A DNA stretch of 20,000 bases from Adiantum capillus-veneris (GCA_014529385.2 CM043953.1:90306342-90326341); one strand, 5' to 3'. Counted from the stretch's first letter, positions 1 through 10,049 are shown. The notes: generated from the letters alone by a model not told the origin. Numbers and translations are program-made.

Positions 1-1345
1 AAACTTTGCTGCATTGTTTTTGGCTTGAGGCCATCATGTGTGCCACTTATGTACTTGATAGGTGTCCTACTAAAGATTTGCAGTCTATGCCTCCATATGA
101 TGCATGGCATGATAAAAAGCCTTCTATTGAGCACATGTGTGTTTTTTGTTGTTTGGCATATACTTTGGTGCCACAAACGCAACGCAGAAATTGGATGATA
201 AGGCTATCAAATGTATTTTTGCTGGTTATAGTGCTGAAAGCAAAGGTTACAGGTTGTATCATCCACAAACAAAGCGTATTATGGTTTCATGGGATATTGT
301 GTTTGTGGAAGATTCTATTCAGCCCTTGCTGTCTGTCTTGTACTAGAGACAGTAATGTAAGCTCACAGGACATTTATGACACTTTGTTGCCTCTTTTCAG
401 TGGTGGAAGAATGAATGTAAATTCCAATGTTACAAATCAGCCTATTACTGATGTAGATGGACATGATGTACTTGATGAGGAAAGCGCTGAAAATGAGCAG
501 GCTAGAGGTATGCCTAAATGGCTGGTGCATACATTGCGTGATAGTAAAGTGGATGCACCTTTGTCTAGTCACACTCGTTCAGGCTCTCGACATGCATCGT
601 ATGCATCAGATTGTTATGCTTTGACTGTGGCTAGCTTACATGATGTTGAGGAACCTCTGTCTTTTGATGAAGCACAAAATTTAGAAAATTGGATGGTTGC
701 CAAGCAATCAAAATATGATGCACTTATAGAAATGACACATGGACTTTATGTGATTTGGATCCTTGCAAAAAGGCCATTGGTATGAAGTGGGTTTACAAGT
801 TGAAACGCAAGCTGGATGGTGAGATTGATCGCTTTTAAGGCTCGACTTGTTGCAAAGGGTTATGCACAACAAAAAGACATAGATTATGAAGAGACTTTTG
901 CTCCCACTTGTCGTATGACTACTGTGCGTTCTCTACATGGATTGGCAGCTCATTTTGGTTGGGATGTACATCAATCATACATTGTTACTGCTTTCTTGAA
1001 TGGTGACATATTTGAGGAAGTTTATGTAATGCAGCCTCGCGGTTTTGTCAAGAAAGGACAAGAGGATAAGGTGTACAAATGTAACAAAGGTATGGGTTGA
1101 AGCAATCTCCTCGTGCTTGGTATGAGAAGGCTAGCACTCATTTGGTCAAACGATGCTTGCGTAACAGTCCAACAGAAAGCACATTGTATGTAAAGCGTGA
1201 GGGTGATGTACTTTTCATTGTGGTTCTTTATGTAGATGATTTGCCGATCACTAGACCAAATGAGAGACATATTGTTGAATTTAAGGCTGATTTGAATGCT
1301 ACTTTCAAGATGAAAGATTTGGGGTTGTTGCTAGGGTTAGTTGTA
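1..1345 (+). pseudogene. Ty1/copia pol remnant (integrase end and reverse transcriptase)
   Basis: This is a decayed fragment of a copia-type polyprotein that enters from the left edge. Positions 6-170 encode the end of the integrase core (FWLEA, then CPTKDL and PYDAW, usual in copia). The frame then shifts: 137-346 carries KLDDKAIKCIFAGYS and GYRLYHP, the copia integrase C-terminal region. A spacer follows in the first frame. RT begins near 740 (KWVYKLKRK), shifts again near 836 at [13 protein letters not shown], and shifts near 1093 before [11 protein letters not shown]. The catalytic YVDD lies near 1230. Similarity fades after MKDLGLL at about 1335, so the rest of RT and all of RNase H are missing. 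It sits on the strand opposite to the other two elements. Family assignment is confident; it cannot be functional. Confidence 0.9.
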
Positions 1346-1865
1346 GATCTACAGTCACACTTCTTGTCTTTTCTTCTTGCCACCAAAATCTCAAAATGAG
1401 TTCACAACATGGTTTCAAAATTCTTTTGCCCTAGTAGAATGTCAAAATGACTGCCCGTATTAATGTCAGTTTCAAAATAGGTATATACCAACGATGTTAT
1501 TGCCCAAAACCATTGGTTAGTGCCTTGCTTCTCTTCAAGAAAATGAAGAGGTTCCACATACAATACCTCAAAGGATGGAAAAGTCTAGCCACCCACCAAT
1601 GATACTATTTAGTCCAAACCCCTCCTCCAAAGGCTTGGAGCTAGAATGGTCCTTGTGGTGCGCTGGGAATAATACATGCCTCTAATCAAATGGTTTTCTA
1701 GTCAAAGAGGGCCCTTTTCAAATATTTCACCTGAGAAACCACAATAGCCTAGGAGATTTCTTCTATGCATCAATAACGACTCTTACCAAATGGCGAGCTA
1801 ATATTTTCGAGCGAGGCAAAAATTGAACAGCTTGCTCGCTAACATAGACCCATGCAAGGAAAATT

Positions 1866-1885
1866 ACACACACACACACACACAC
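1866..1885. repeat. (AC)n microsatellite
   Basis: A run of ten AC units in the gene-free stretch. An interrupted AG-rich tract follows at 1927-1943. Confidence 0.95.
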
Positions 1886-1926
1886 GAGTCATCATTATAT
1901 TCTTGAGAGATGAGTCATTATGTCTA

Positions 1927-1943
1927 AGAGAGAGAGAGAGAGA
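1927..1943. repeat. (AG)n microsatellite
   Basis: A short AG run that continues as an imperfect purine tract (AGAAAGAGAAAT). An open reading frame on the other strand here, rich in Leu-Ser, is only this repeat being translated. Confidence 0.9.
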
Positions 1944-2587
1944 AAGAGAAATAACATGAGAGAGGGACAATGTGGATTGAGAGAGCACATGTTTTAGAGA
2001 CATACATTGCTTAGGAGAAAGGGGGAGTTTGATCACATGACTAACACCATGGTCTATAAACATACTCATTTCATTCAAATATGTGATGAAGTCATGTCAT
2101 GTGCACTTCAAAAAACATAGATTTACCCTTTCTTGAATTACAAAGAGATCCCTTAAAAAAGAGAAAACTTTATTAAAAAAAATCACATTCAAATCACCAT
2201 AATGCGAACATGGTCAATGTATAATCTTAGTTTACTCCAAAAAACATAATAAAAACATGTCTAACTAGATTTGCTTGTGATGTTGATCTTATGCATCTGA
2301 ATCAAGTGGCTAGTCCATCAAGTGCAAATATTACCTATCCTCATCCCCAATTTTTGTCTCTACTGCTACAAGCTCATCTAAACATTGTAGGCCATAGTTT
2401 AAAGATGGGCTTCTTGGGGTGCAAGAGTCTCATCAAGCTCATGGAAGAAACTGCTACAACCTAATTCATATTCCTTGTATCTTCTTACTCTTGCATATCA
2501 GTGTACCTTTCATAAATCAATTGTAAAAGTAGGGCTTATTTGATCTCTACTTTCATGCATAGTTGGGATCATGAGGTCAAGGCAAAT

Positions 2588-2590
<3 letters not shown>

Positions 2591-2670
<80 letters not shown>
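2591..2670. repeat. Compound (TC)n(AC)n microsatellite
   Basis: About 29 TC units (2591-2648) run directly into 11 AC units (2649-2670). It lies roughly 100 bp outside the left LTR of element A. Confidence 0.97.
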
Positions 2671-3006
2671 TAATTGGTGTATTATACCTTTAAAAAACAA
2701 TTTGATGTGACAAAAGCCCATTTTCTAAGGGTTACATTCCTTATGTGCAAGGAATCATTTCACTTGTGTGCGCGTATGTCGCACGTGTCAATGCAAGGAA
2801 CTTGCCGATACACCGCGTGCGAGCCACAAATGGCTCCAAGCATACAACAAGCCTAAACTAGTAAGCTCAAAGATGACGATGGTGTGTCACTCACCGCTCT
2901 ACGCTTGCTTCGTGGAGGATTCCTCGCCGCGAAGAAGAGGGAGACGCTGCTACGCCGCGCTCAACTGCCTCGCCGCCCTCGTGCCGCCGCAATGCTCGAT
3001 CACACA

Positions 3007-3044
3007 CTCTCTCTCTCTCTCTCTCACGCATACACACACACACA
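3007..3044. repeat. CT run and AC run inside element A LTR
   Basis: A CT run (3007-3025) is followed after a short gap by an AC run (3032-3044), within the transcribed part of the LTR. Open frames across it are repeat translations. Confidence 0.9.
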
Positions 3045-3134
3045 AGGAGATGAAGAAGAAGAAGATGGAGATGGAGCAAGAGAACTCTTCAATTGCACAA
3101 ATGAGAGAATGAGTGAATTTTAGGTTTAGTTGGA

Positions 3135-3141
3135 TTTTATA
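3135..3141 (-). promoter_or_regulatory. Candidate TATA box in element A LTR
   Basis: TATAAAA reads on the minus strand, about 200 bases downstream of the preferred LTR start at 3341. That spacing suits a U3 promoter, which would place transcription start near 3105. This is inference from position and motif only. Confidence 0.45.
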
Positions 3142-3341
3142 TGAGCTCTCCCCATTCACACTTGGGCGCCCATGCTTAGCCAACTAATCCCTTGAATGTT
3201 CCAGTTAGAGTGCGCCTCTCATCGGCAATCACTCTTACCCTTTTCCTATTGGACCGACAAGCCCGATACCTGACTCTACCAAGTAAATAATACAACGTCC
3301 GTCGTAGGTGATAGGGTGTCCGTGAGCCATGAGGGTTAACA

Positions 3342-3354
3342 TGCCCCCCTTCTT
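3342..3354 (-). promoter_or_regulatory. Candidate polypurine tract of element A (inner)
   Basis: AAGAAGGGGGGCA on the minus strand ends directly at TGTTAACC, the preferred LTR start. Polypurine tracts prime second-strand synthesis and normally abut the 3' LTR. It competes with the tract at 4957-4970. Confidence 0.5.
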
Positions 3355-4956
3355 GATGTAGATTCCGCCCTCGGAACCTATTGAGTTGAAGCTCGTTCGT
3401 CGAGGTGGAAGAGCATCTAAGATGAATGTCCTTAGCCTCCTTTAGTCACTGCAAAATCAAACAACATTGGCACAGTAGTTGCATTCTCATAAGCAATTAA
3501 ACAGCATATGCAGTTGTAGGCAGACAATTTGATTGGTAACAGAATTTTAACCCTTTTGTCAGCAACAATAAACATTAAATTGCAATATAATCAAACGCAT
3601 AAATAGCTGTAAAGGTAAAAAATTAAACAAGTCTGGGGTCGCTAATTTAACGATCGAAAGGCACTAAAGATTGACTATTAATACCATGGGTAAGCTTCTT
3701 AATTTTCTCTGGTCAATTCGCGAGAGCCAAGTATTTCATGTTAGAGGACTGACTAGAGGCTATACCTAGAAGACTTTGTAGTTAATCTACGATAAAAGGA
3801 ATTTCTCATGAAATCATCGCCTGACTGATTACCTTTTCTTTGACCCCCCAAAGTCTTTTCACAGTGATTCAATTTTGATGTGTGTGCTTATTTTGTATGC
3901 CTTGGGTTTTTTGCTTTTCAAGGAAAAGCGCCCACACTGGGAACCTCTAGGGCTCTAGTACCATAGGCGATACATGTGAGTGAAGTACCAAATCAAGCCG
4001 AGATTTCTCTTTCAGTTTAAGATTTTACATTGTGGCACTTTGATTTTTTGTTTGTTCGTTTTCAGCATTTTAATTTTGTAACTTTGGGGGGTCAGATGAC
4101 ACTGTTACACCTCCCAAGGCTCATCACACTAGTAAACTCCCTTTATAATACTTAAGCTAAAGGTTAATAGGGACTAAGCCCACTAGAAAGCCCTAGTACA
4201 TTTCACACAATTCTACCTAAATCGGATTAAGAACCTAAGTAACCATTGATTATTAGGAAGGCATTCCCCATGGTATTAAGAGAAGATCTCTAACGCCTAG
4301 CTTGGTCAAACTAGCTTAGTCGGACTGCTCAATTTTTAAACCTAAACAAGTGATTATGACAAAAAATTACATTGAATTAAATGTTTGATACTAAGCAAAT
4401 GTGATGAATATTATGTTACCAATCACAATCAAAGCAGACAAACATGGATGCAAAAAAGATAAGGGGCAATGTTAATGGACAAGAAACACATGTCTGTGTT
4501 GATGATCGCGCTTGATTTGAAAATTGGATGAGAGAAAGATTCCATGAAGGTCCAAATCCTAACCACAACAACACGTTCATGTACACACTATGAAACACAA
4601 GAATACCTCTAGGAGGCACATCAGTGGAAAAAAGGAACTTTGCTAATCACTCAACTCTAAAACAGAAACACTCCTATTGTACTAATTCTACCTACCCTCC
4701 ATCACTCGAGTGATGAGGATCAAAGGTGTTATATGACATAGGTTTCTGTTTTAGTGTACCGGATGTGAATGTGTAGGTATGGGTCAATGTTTTGACTTTT
4801 ATTGTGCACACTCGTTTGCTAATTGCTCTTGCTCTTTATTATTTTTGTTTTCTGTGAGTATAAGGCTTTATATATACATTCCCTAAGATTGGGAGATTGA
4901 GAGGTCAGGGAGGAAGGTTGAGAGGAGAGTGAGTGAATGATGACTGTCAGCAAACA
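3355..4956. other. Non-coding stretch between two candidate LTR starts of element A
   Basis: This 1.6-kb stretch is AT-rich and contains no supported coding region. It is either a long 3' untranslated region of A, the U3-side part of a 2190-bp LTR, or sequence brought in from another element. Its right end on the minus strand starts TGTTTGC, with a TATATAAA box about 82 bases in (4867-4874). A 14-base inverted pair (TGACCCCCCAAAGT near 3840 and its complement near 4080) lies in the middle. Confidence 0.5.
4867..4874 (-). promoter_or_regulatory. Candidate TATA box near 4956
   Basis: TATATAAA on the minus strand, about 82 bases downstream of the TGTTTGC at 4956. If 4956 is the true LTR start, U3 would be very short. 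This is a motif match only. Confidence 0.35.
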
Positions 4957-4970
4957 CTCCCCCCTTCCTT
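4957..4970 (-). promoter_or_regulatory. Candidate polypurine tract directly after the element A ORF
   Basis: AAGGAAGGGGGGAG on the minus strand starts eight bases past the stop codon of the tail ORF (4978-4980) and runs straight into TGTTTGCTGACAG. Stop, purine tract, TG is the usual order at the 3' end of Ty3/gypsy elements. This is the main argument for the longer LTR reading. Confidence 0.5.
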
Positions 4971-4977
4971 GGGTAGA

Positions 4978-6066
4978 TCATACCGTTTGAAATGTGCTCG
5001 TCACCCTTTGAAACCAATTGTTCCAGTTGGTAATAGGTGAGGATTTTTGCCAGTAGTTTTCTATTACCTTAGGTGCCTCGTGGAGTTGCAAGGGTGGTAA
5101 GGTACTCTCCCAGGATCGAACTTGAAGTGGTTCATCAGGTGATTCTTGAATACTGGGAGGTGTGGACTCCTTTGTAGCTTTATGGAGGTCCACTATTGTA
5201 GGTGGAGACTGTGGAGAAGCTTTTACCTCTATGGATGCATTACATGAGGAGCTAGAAGCTTCATGGGACTCCCCCCTTCCTGAGCTAGGTGGAACAAATC
5301 GTTCTTTCTTCGGTACCCAAACTAGCTCTGGAACGAGTGTGTAGCATTCTGTGATTTTTTTCTTTCCGCGATTGTCGATTTGTTTTGGAGCTACGGGATT
5401 GGGCTTACATGGGTCAGGTGATAGGTAAGAACACAATCTACGTTTTGGCACCCAGATTTGATCATTTCCTTGATAGTAGCCTTGGGCTTTCAATAGTTTT
5501 TTAGGAATCCAATGCCATGTTTTCTTACATTTCTTGGAGCGAGTGGGACGTTTCTTACAAGGCTTCTGTTTTTTAGCACTAGTTATGGTCGCTAAAGATG
5601 CTTTAGGGACCCACTTGTATGTTTTCTTCATTACATTAGGATGAGTCTTGCCAAAATCTATATGCATTGCTTGTAGCATATTTAAGGGTACGGGCATTTC
5701 ATCCCCCTCAGGTGTTACCCAAGTCGTCCCCCTATTTCCCCAAGTGTCTATGGTTGCTGCTAGGTGGACCCAATCCACATTGTGAGACTCAGTCATTCCA
5801 GGTAGTACATCCATATAAGGAGAATCTTCCCCAACATCAGTGTCTACTTTACATGTGTAACAATACTGCAATGGGGCCGCGTGAAATGTGGTGTCAGATC
5901 TATGATCAATTATAAACCTGTTTCCTAGAGGATGTGCTCGACCAGTTACAAGATCCACTCGAATGACAGAATCTTGGAACTGCAAGTAGACATGGTTTCT
6001 AGAACAATCATGCACCATTTTTGCTTCCCTCATGAAAGGACATCCTAAGATCATCTCCGATGCCAT
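4978..6066 (-). pseudogene. Element A polyprotein, C-terminal tail with four W-[V/I]-P-K motifs
   Basis: This open frame of about 360 codons ends the element A polyprotein. Residues 1-35 repeat the end of the protease domain (ILGCPFMREAK) because of a 119-bp tandem duplication, which also puts this piece in a different frame from the protease. The middle part is unrecognised, with a Cys pair (CYTC, about 69-72). From about 145 to 255 it is lysine-rich and carries WVPK, WIPK, WVPK and WVPK at about 152, 186, 205 and 250. The last 100 residues are rich in Ser, Pro and Glu, without a fold I recognise. In most Ty3/gypsy elements RT would follow the protease; here there is none, and the stop is followed at once by a polypurine tract. 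Similar WVPK strings occur in linkers of some plant copia polyproteins, as far as I recall. Function is unknown; nucleic-acid binding is a guess from the charge. Confidence 0.7.
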
Positions 6067-6199
6067 AGTGTGTTTGGAGAAATGACAGAATCTTGGAACT
6101 GCAAGTAGACATGGTTTCTAGACCAGTCATGCACCATTTTTGCTTCCCTCATGAAAGGACGTCCTAAGATCATCTCCGATGCCATAGTGTGTTTGGAGA
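5962..6199. repeat. 119-bp tandem duplication (two copies)
   Basis: Copies span 5962-6080 and 6081-6199 and differ at only a few bases (for example GAACAATC versus GACCAGTC, and CATCC versus CGTCC). Because 119 is not a multiple of 3, the duplication splits the protease-tail reading frame into two overlapping ORFs. Confidence 0.95.
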
Positions 6200-6614
6200 A
6201 ATCCATAACAATGAAGGTAATCCTTATTTTATGTCCAAAGACCTTGATCTTGAGATCTTCTAGCATCCCAATAGGTTTAACAATAGACCCATTGGCCATC
6301 TTCACTACTATGGTTGTGGTTGCAAGGTGAGGTCTTCCCATAGTTTCCCAGCAATTTTTAGTCACAATGCTAACCTTAGCGCCACCATCAAGGATTCCCT
6401 TCACAGTTAATCCCTTAGTAGTGATTGGTATGGTCGCATTGGATTCATCACCCTCAAAGTATTGTCCCAACTTGTTAACAGGTATTTCTATAACAAGGTT
6501 CTCATCTGGATTGGGTTGTGGATCTAAGTGTTCCTCCTCTGTTGGCATCTCCCCAACTCCATCCATCTGTGCAAATTGTGGTAGCCCAAACTTTAGTTCT
6601 CCATTGAGGAAGGC
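6051..6614 (-). pseudogene. Element A retropepsin-like protease domain
   Basis: The frame encodes a short N-terminal stretch, then a retroviral-type aspartic protease fold. It has VIEIPVNKLG, a catalytic-loop equivalent LDGGA (6378-6389), a flap-like GMLEDLKI region and the closing ILGRPFM motif. The usual D-[S/T]-G-A is DGGA here. Element B's protease also has DGGA, so this looks like a lineage feature and not decay. The domain would cut the gag polyprotein in the particle. Its ATG at 6566 is internal, since the frame continues upstream through a TGA at 6615-6617 into the preceding segment. The frame is lost at the 119-bp duplication, ending in unrelated residues. Homology is clear; activity is unlikely in this copy. 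Confidence 0.8.
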
Positions 6615-7526
6615 TCAAAGAGCTGAGACTAGCTCGGGATCTTTATATAGTTTGGACATGATGGTGGTTCTAACTTCTGAAGACATGAAATCCATCAATT
6701 TGGCAATGTTTAACGACACCTTTTGGGCTTCAGTCCCTTGACGTGGGGAAGATGGGATCTCCATTTCTTCGATAGGATCAAGTAGTCCCTCTGTAAACAT
6801 TATTTCCATCAAGAAGTGAGTACGCCCACTTTTCCATGACTTTAAGTCACTTTCTTCTTGGATGACACTAGGTATGGCTAAGGGTCTATGGTCTTGGTGA
6901 GGTTGTTGTTGCGTAGGGAACACGGTGTCTGTAATCTGGATCTTCCTAGGTGCTGGTTCTAGATCCCTTTGGGTATCTTCTACCAAACTCCTTAATTGCT
7001 TAACTCGCTCAATATCCTCTGTAGGGTTTGGATAAGTTCCTATCTTCTTCTTGGATCCTGGCCATTGTGGCTCATGAAGATCTTCCTTGTTGGTTTCTAT
7101 CTTAGTGGTCGTTTTGGTCTCCATGGTTTCTCCTGAATCAGAATCCTCTTCAGTGTCGTTCATATATACGGGGTCGTCACCAGTCCCTATGTTGGTCTTT
7201 GAACTAGGGTCCGACTTCGCTGCTTTTTGCGATCTCTTTCTTCGTGTTTTCTTCTTTTTCTGAGATTGGGCAATTGATGGCGTGTCTCTTTCCTCAAGGA
7301 TGTAGTTTTGTTATTGGAGCATCGATCGTGTGAGTACGTTTATTGGTACCACATGTGTACTTTGTGATGGCTCCTCCATAACTTCAATCAAGTTTAATGG
7401 CGTGATCTTCTGTGCATTTGGATTATTTGGACATTGGGCAATCAAATGATCTATGCCACATCGATTACAGGAGTATCGGCATTGTAGACGTGCTCGCTTG
7501 ATTGGTTTGCAGTAGCGTGGCGTTCT
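6615..7526 (-). pseudogene. Element A spacer between zinc knuckles and protease, with fourth zinc knuckle
   Basis: This is one reading frame entered after a frameshift at the T run 7526-7529. It first encodes a zinc knuckle (C-x2-C-x3-H-x4-C, 7431-7469), then about 50 residues, then a TAA stop at 7311-7313. It continues in the same frame with a strongly basic patch of about 15 residues (KKKK then RRKR), a Glu/Thr-rich acidic part, and a Leu-rich end before a TGA at 6615-6617. The two stops fit CAA to TAA and CGA to TGA changes. The basic patch could be a nuclear or RNA-binding signal, which is inference. I do not recognise the rest. It links gag to the protease and would have been part of one polyprotein. 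Confidence 0.65.
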
Positions 7527-7529
7527 TTT

Positions 7530-8413
7530 GTAGCCTAATAGGACACCCGGCTACACGATGTGGACCTCCACACTCATAGCATTGAAGAGGTGGTCTCTTA
7601 GTAGTGTAATTGATATTTTGGCCTCTTGCCGCAAGAGCAGCTACTTGATATATAGGTTTGACTTGTCCCCAATAGTCCTCCATGTAGTATTGTGGACTTT
7701 CTTCAAGCACATCCATCCCATAGGCAATATTAGGATCTATATCTTCCTCATAGCCTTCCAAACAAGAAATAGATGACTCACAACCCACTTGATTCACAGA
7801 AGTGATTCTCGGATGTGGTGGTTGCGGTCCTAGCACTGGAGGTGGTAAAGGTGTCGTTTGAACAACATTTTGGGCCCTAGGGACCATGTGTTGTGATGTT
7901 TGTTCAAGAGGTTGGGCCGGCATCAATGCAGGCACTCGAGGTGTGTCTGTCCATGCTAAGGTTGGTCTATTAGCCATTGCGCGCTTAAACATTATGCAAT
8001 CCTTAGCTTGATGACCATACCTCCCACAGGCATTGCAGTTCCCATTGAATTTTACTCTAAAAGTAGGGCATTCACTGGTACTATGTGGTCCATAGCATAC
8101 TGAGCACCATTGTTGCTCCCTTCTTGGATACATGTGATTGTTTTGCGGAGCACGATTGTCTCTAAGACTCTCTTGAATAGCCTTGGTGAGATCTGCTAAA
8201 GTCATCTCAGATATCTTTGGCTCCTTAGCAATAGGCTTTAGGGTCATTGATTGATGCCCCGATGCTTGTGAGCTAATAGATTTAGACTCAACATACACTC
8301 TTTCTCCTTGAATCATTAAATTATCCTCCAATTGGATCGCATTGGTGGTGACTGCTTCCCAAGTGGTGATACCTCTAATGACTAAGCCATCGTAGATATC
8401 CTCATGTCGTAAT
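7530..8413 (-). pseudogene. Element A gag C-terminal part with three zinc knuckles
   Basis: The frame continues the capsid region after a frameshift in a C/G run at 8414-8417; before the first ATG of the track it already reads GLVIRGI and EAVTTNAIQL. It contains zinc knuckles at 8068-8106 (C-x2-C-x3-H-x4-C), 7996-8037 (classical C-x2-C-x4-H-x4-C) and 7543-7581 (C-x2-C-x3-H-x4-C). A Pro-rich stretch near 7800-7960 and an acidic stretch near 7680-7770 separate them. Zinc knuckles of gag bind the genomic RNA for packaging. Three knuckles in one segment, with a fourth downstream in another frame, is more than most plant gags carry. The frame is lost at the T run 7526-7529. Confidence 0.8.
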
Positions 8414-9834
8414 CCCCTACACCGAATCTATCAAGCAATCGGTTATTGTTGAAGCGCTCATTTGGATTACATCGAGAATTCAAATGCTTCAAGCGACTAA
8501 TAAAGTCTCTCACCGACTCTCCTTCCTCTTGTTGGGATTTCTGGAGCTGAGAGGTTACACCCCAAAGTAGTCCCTCTCGTATGTATTCTTTCAAGAACAG
8601 TCTCCTAAGAGTAGGGTAAATAGTTTTTTCTTCCACCCTTAGGGTTCTATACCAATCCCCAGCCTTTCCACTTAAGGTTAGGCTTAAAGCATTGCTCTTA
8701 TGTAGGTCATTGTGTTCTCCTAGAGAATCGCATATTTGTTCAAACACTTCGATATGCTTTCTCACATCCTCGTCTCCACTAAATTTTTGTGTGAGCTTGG
8801 CTATCTGTACTGCCTTACTTCTAGGCTCTCTATCAGGCGTGTTACGCATATTCTCAACAATAGATTGACCGATAGCTTGAGAAAATGTTGCCAAGTCACC
8901 TAAGTGAGCAGGCACCGTGGGTGGAGGCGCTCCAGAGACTACATGTGGAGTAGGTATTGGCATTGGGCTTGGCGCATAGGAAGCCCTTGGGTTCCACGTT
9001 GGGTACGATGTTGTGCCATGTGGTGGTCCATAGTTCATATGGGTGGCCGGTATGGTCCCATGGAAATAAGAACTTGGGTGTTGTGGTTGTGGAGCATAGG
9101 TAGTTGAAACAATGGGAGGGGCAGAGACTACATGAGTACGAGGACCCATGGGTTTATACGATTGGTACACACTTGTAGGTACTGTTGCAGGCATTGAGCT
9201 ACCATGTATCGGTGCTTTACTAACAAATGAGGTCCATGGCATGTTTCTTGGCATGCCCATTATTGGGGTAGGCATGGTAGCCGTGGTGTCATCAAGGGAA
9301 AGATGAGCTAAACTTGGAAAGGTGGGCTCAAATTGCACTGAGACCCCTGGCAAAACAACATATGGAGGATCCATTGGACTTATCGAGGGAGTCTCCATTT
9401 GCAATAAGGTTGGTTGTTTAGCCTTTCCTGTATCCAAGAATCTCATGAGACCCGTTGAAGGCATGTTGATCCCCTTGTTCTGTCTCTCTAACTCAATGAC
9501 CCTATGGATGACCTCACAAACTCTTTGTTGTTGATCCTCCACACTAGTAGCGCCCATTGTGGATTGTAGGACATCTAACCAACCCTCGTGATAGGTGTGA
9601 CCTATGTATAGGTCGCTCAGAGTTTCCGTTTGTAGTTCGTACTCCCAGTTCTCATTTAGGAACACTCCATCTAGGATTGAGGTGCTAGGGGTGTCCTTTG
9701 AGCAAGATGCAATGTTGATTTCTAGGGGTTGGCCCTTAGCGGTTGCTAAGTCAAGAGCATTGGATTGCTCTCTTAGCAAGGATATTGACATAGGGGCTTT
9801 CGCTTTTAACTCTCTTCGTTGCTCCGCCTTACGT
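8414..9834 (-). pseudogene. Element A gag, main part with capsid domain
   Basis: This segment resumes A's gag immediately after the element B insertion (KAEQRRELKAK). It starts with a variable region, then a long Pro/Met/Thr-rich, disordered-looking stretch (about 8950-9260). A capsid domain of the retrotransposon gag family (Pfam Retrotrans_gag type) lies at about 8420-8820: LTQKFSGDEDVRKHIEVFE, GKAGDWYRTL, LFLKEYI, then ESVRDFISRLKHLN. Capsid assembles the particle. The open frame extends to 10046 only because it reads into B's LTR, so the Cys/Val-rich start there is not part of the gene. A one-base shift in the C4 run at 8414-8417 ends this frame. Confidence 0.85.
9831..9834. repeat. Target-site duplication of element B, left copy (ACGT)
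   Basis: ACGT directly outside the TGTGAGCG end of the left LTR, identical to 18591-18594. Four bases is within the range for Ty3/gypsy integration; five is commoner. Confidence 0.85.
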
Positions 9835-10016
9835 TGTGAGCGGGATGAAAACACACAAAGCGCCTCTATAACGACCCGACACACACTCTTGAGAAGATAC
9901 ACACACACACACACACTATGGGGCACCACTCGGCTTACACAACACACCTGGCCGAGACAGGGAACACACCTATGGAGTGAGAGGAGAGAGACTATCCACT
10001 TGCCCACTCGACACAG

Positions 10017-10049
<33 letters not shown>

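Larger units (their letters stand above)
1346..2766. other. Gene-free stretch between copia remnant and element A
   Basis: I see no coding region or RNA gene here. It may contain decayed tail sequence of the copia element, but no RNase H motif, polypurine tract or LTR terminus is recognisable. It holds three microsatellites, annotated separately. The five bases at 2762-2766 (ACTTG) are the candidate target-site copy for element A; the partner copy would lie beyond 20000. Confidence 0.6.
2767..3341 (-). repeat. Left (3') LTR of element A, preferred 575-bp reading; may extend to 4956
   Basis: The first 79 bases (2767-2845) match 19922-20000 with three mismatches, and both matches begin exactly at TGTGCGCG. 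This fixes the outer LTR end at 2767. For the other boundary I prefer 3341: on the minus strand a purine tract (AAGAAGGGGGGCA) is followed directly by TGTTAACC. The resulting LTR has TGT...ACA ends and a TATAAAA box about 200 bases inside. A second purine tract followed by TGTTTGC at 4956 gives an alternative LTR of 2190 bp. The sequence beyond 20000 would decide. A CT/AC microsatellite sits at 3007-3044. Confidence 0.6.

Noticed and set aside
2891-3183. Arg/Glu and Ser/Leu-rich ORFs on both strands
   Set aside because: They read through CT and AC runs in the LTR of element A and have no domain.
3944-3966. Initiator-tRNA-Met-like primer site on the minus strand (TGGTACTAGAGCC)
   Set aside because: Resembles the copia type TGGTATCAGAGCC, but with two mismatches and no LTR end in the right place beside it.
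4416-4619. 67-codon minus-strand ORF
   Set aside because: No recognisable domain, lies in the non-coding 3' region of element A, and the start and composition look random.
6378-6389. DGGA as a broken protease active site
   Set aside because: Element B has the same DGGA, and DGG variants occur in plant Ty3/gypsy proteases, so it is more likely a lineage variant than a loss.
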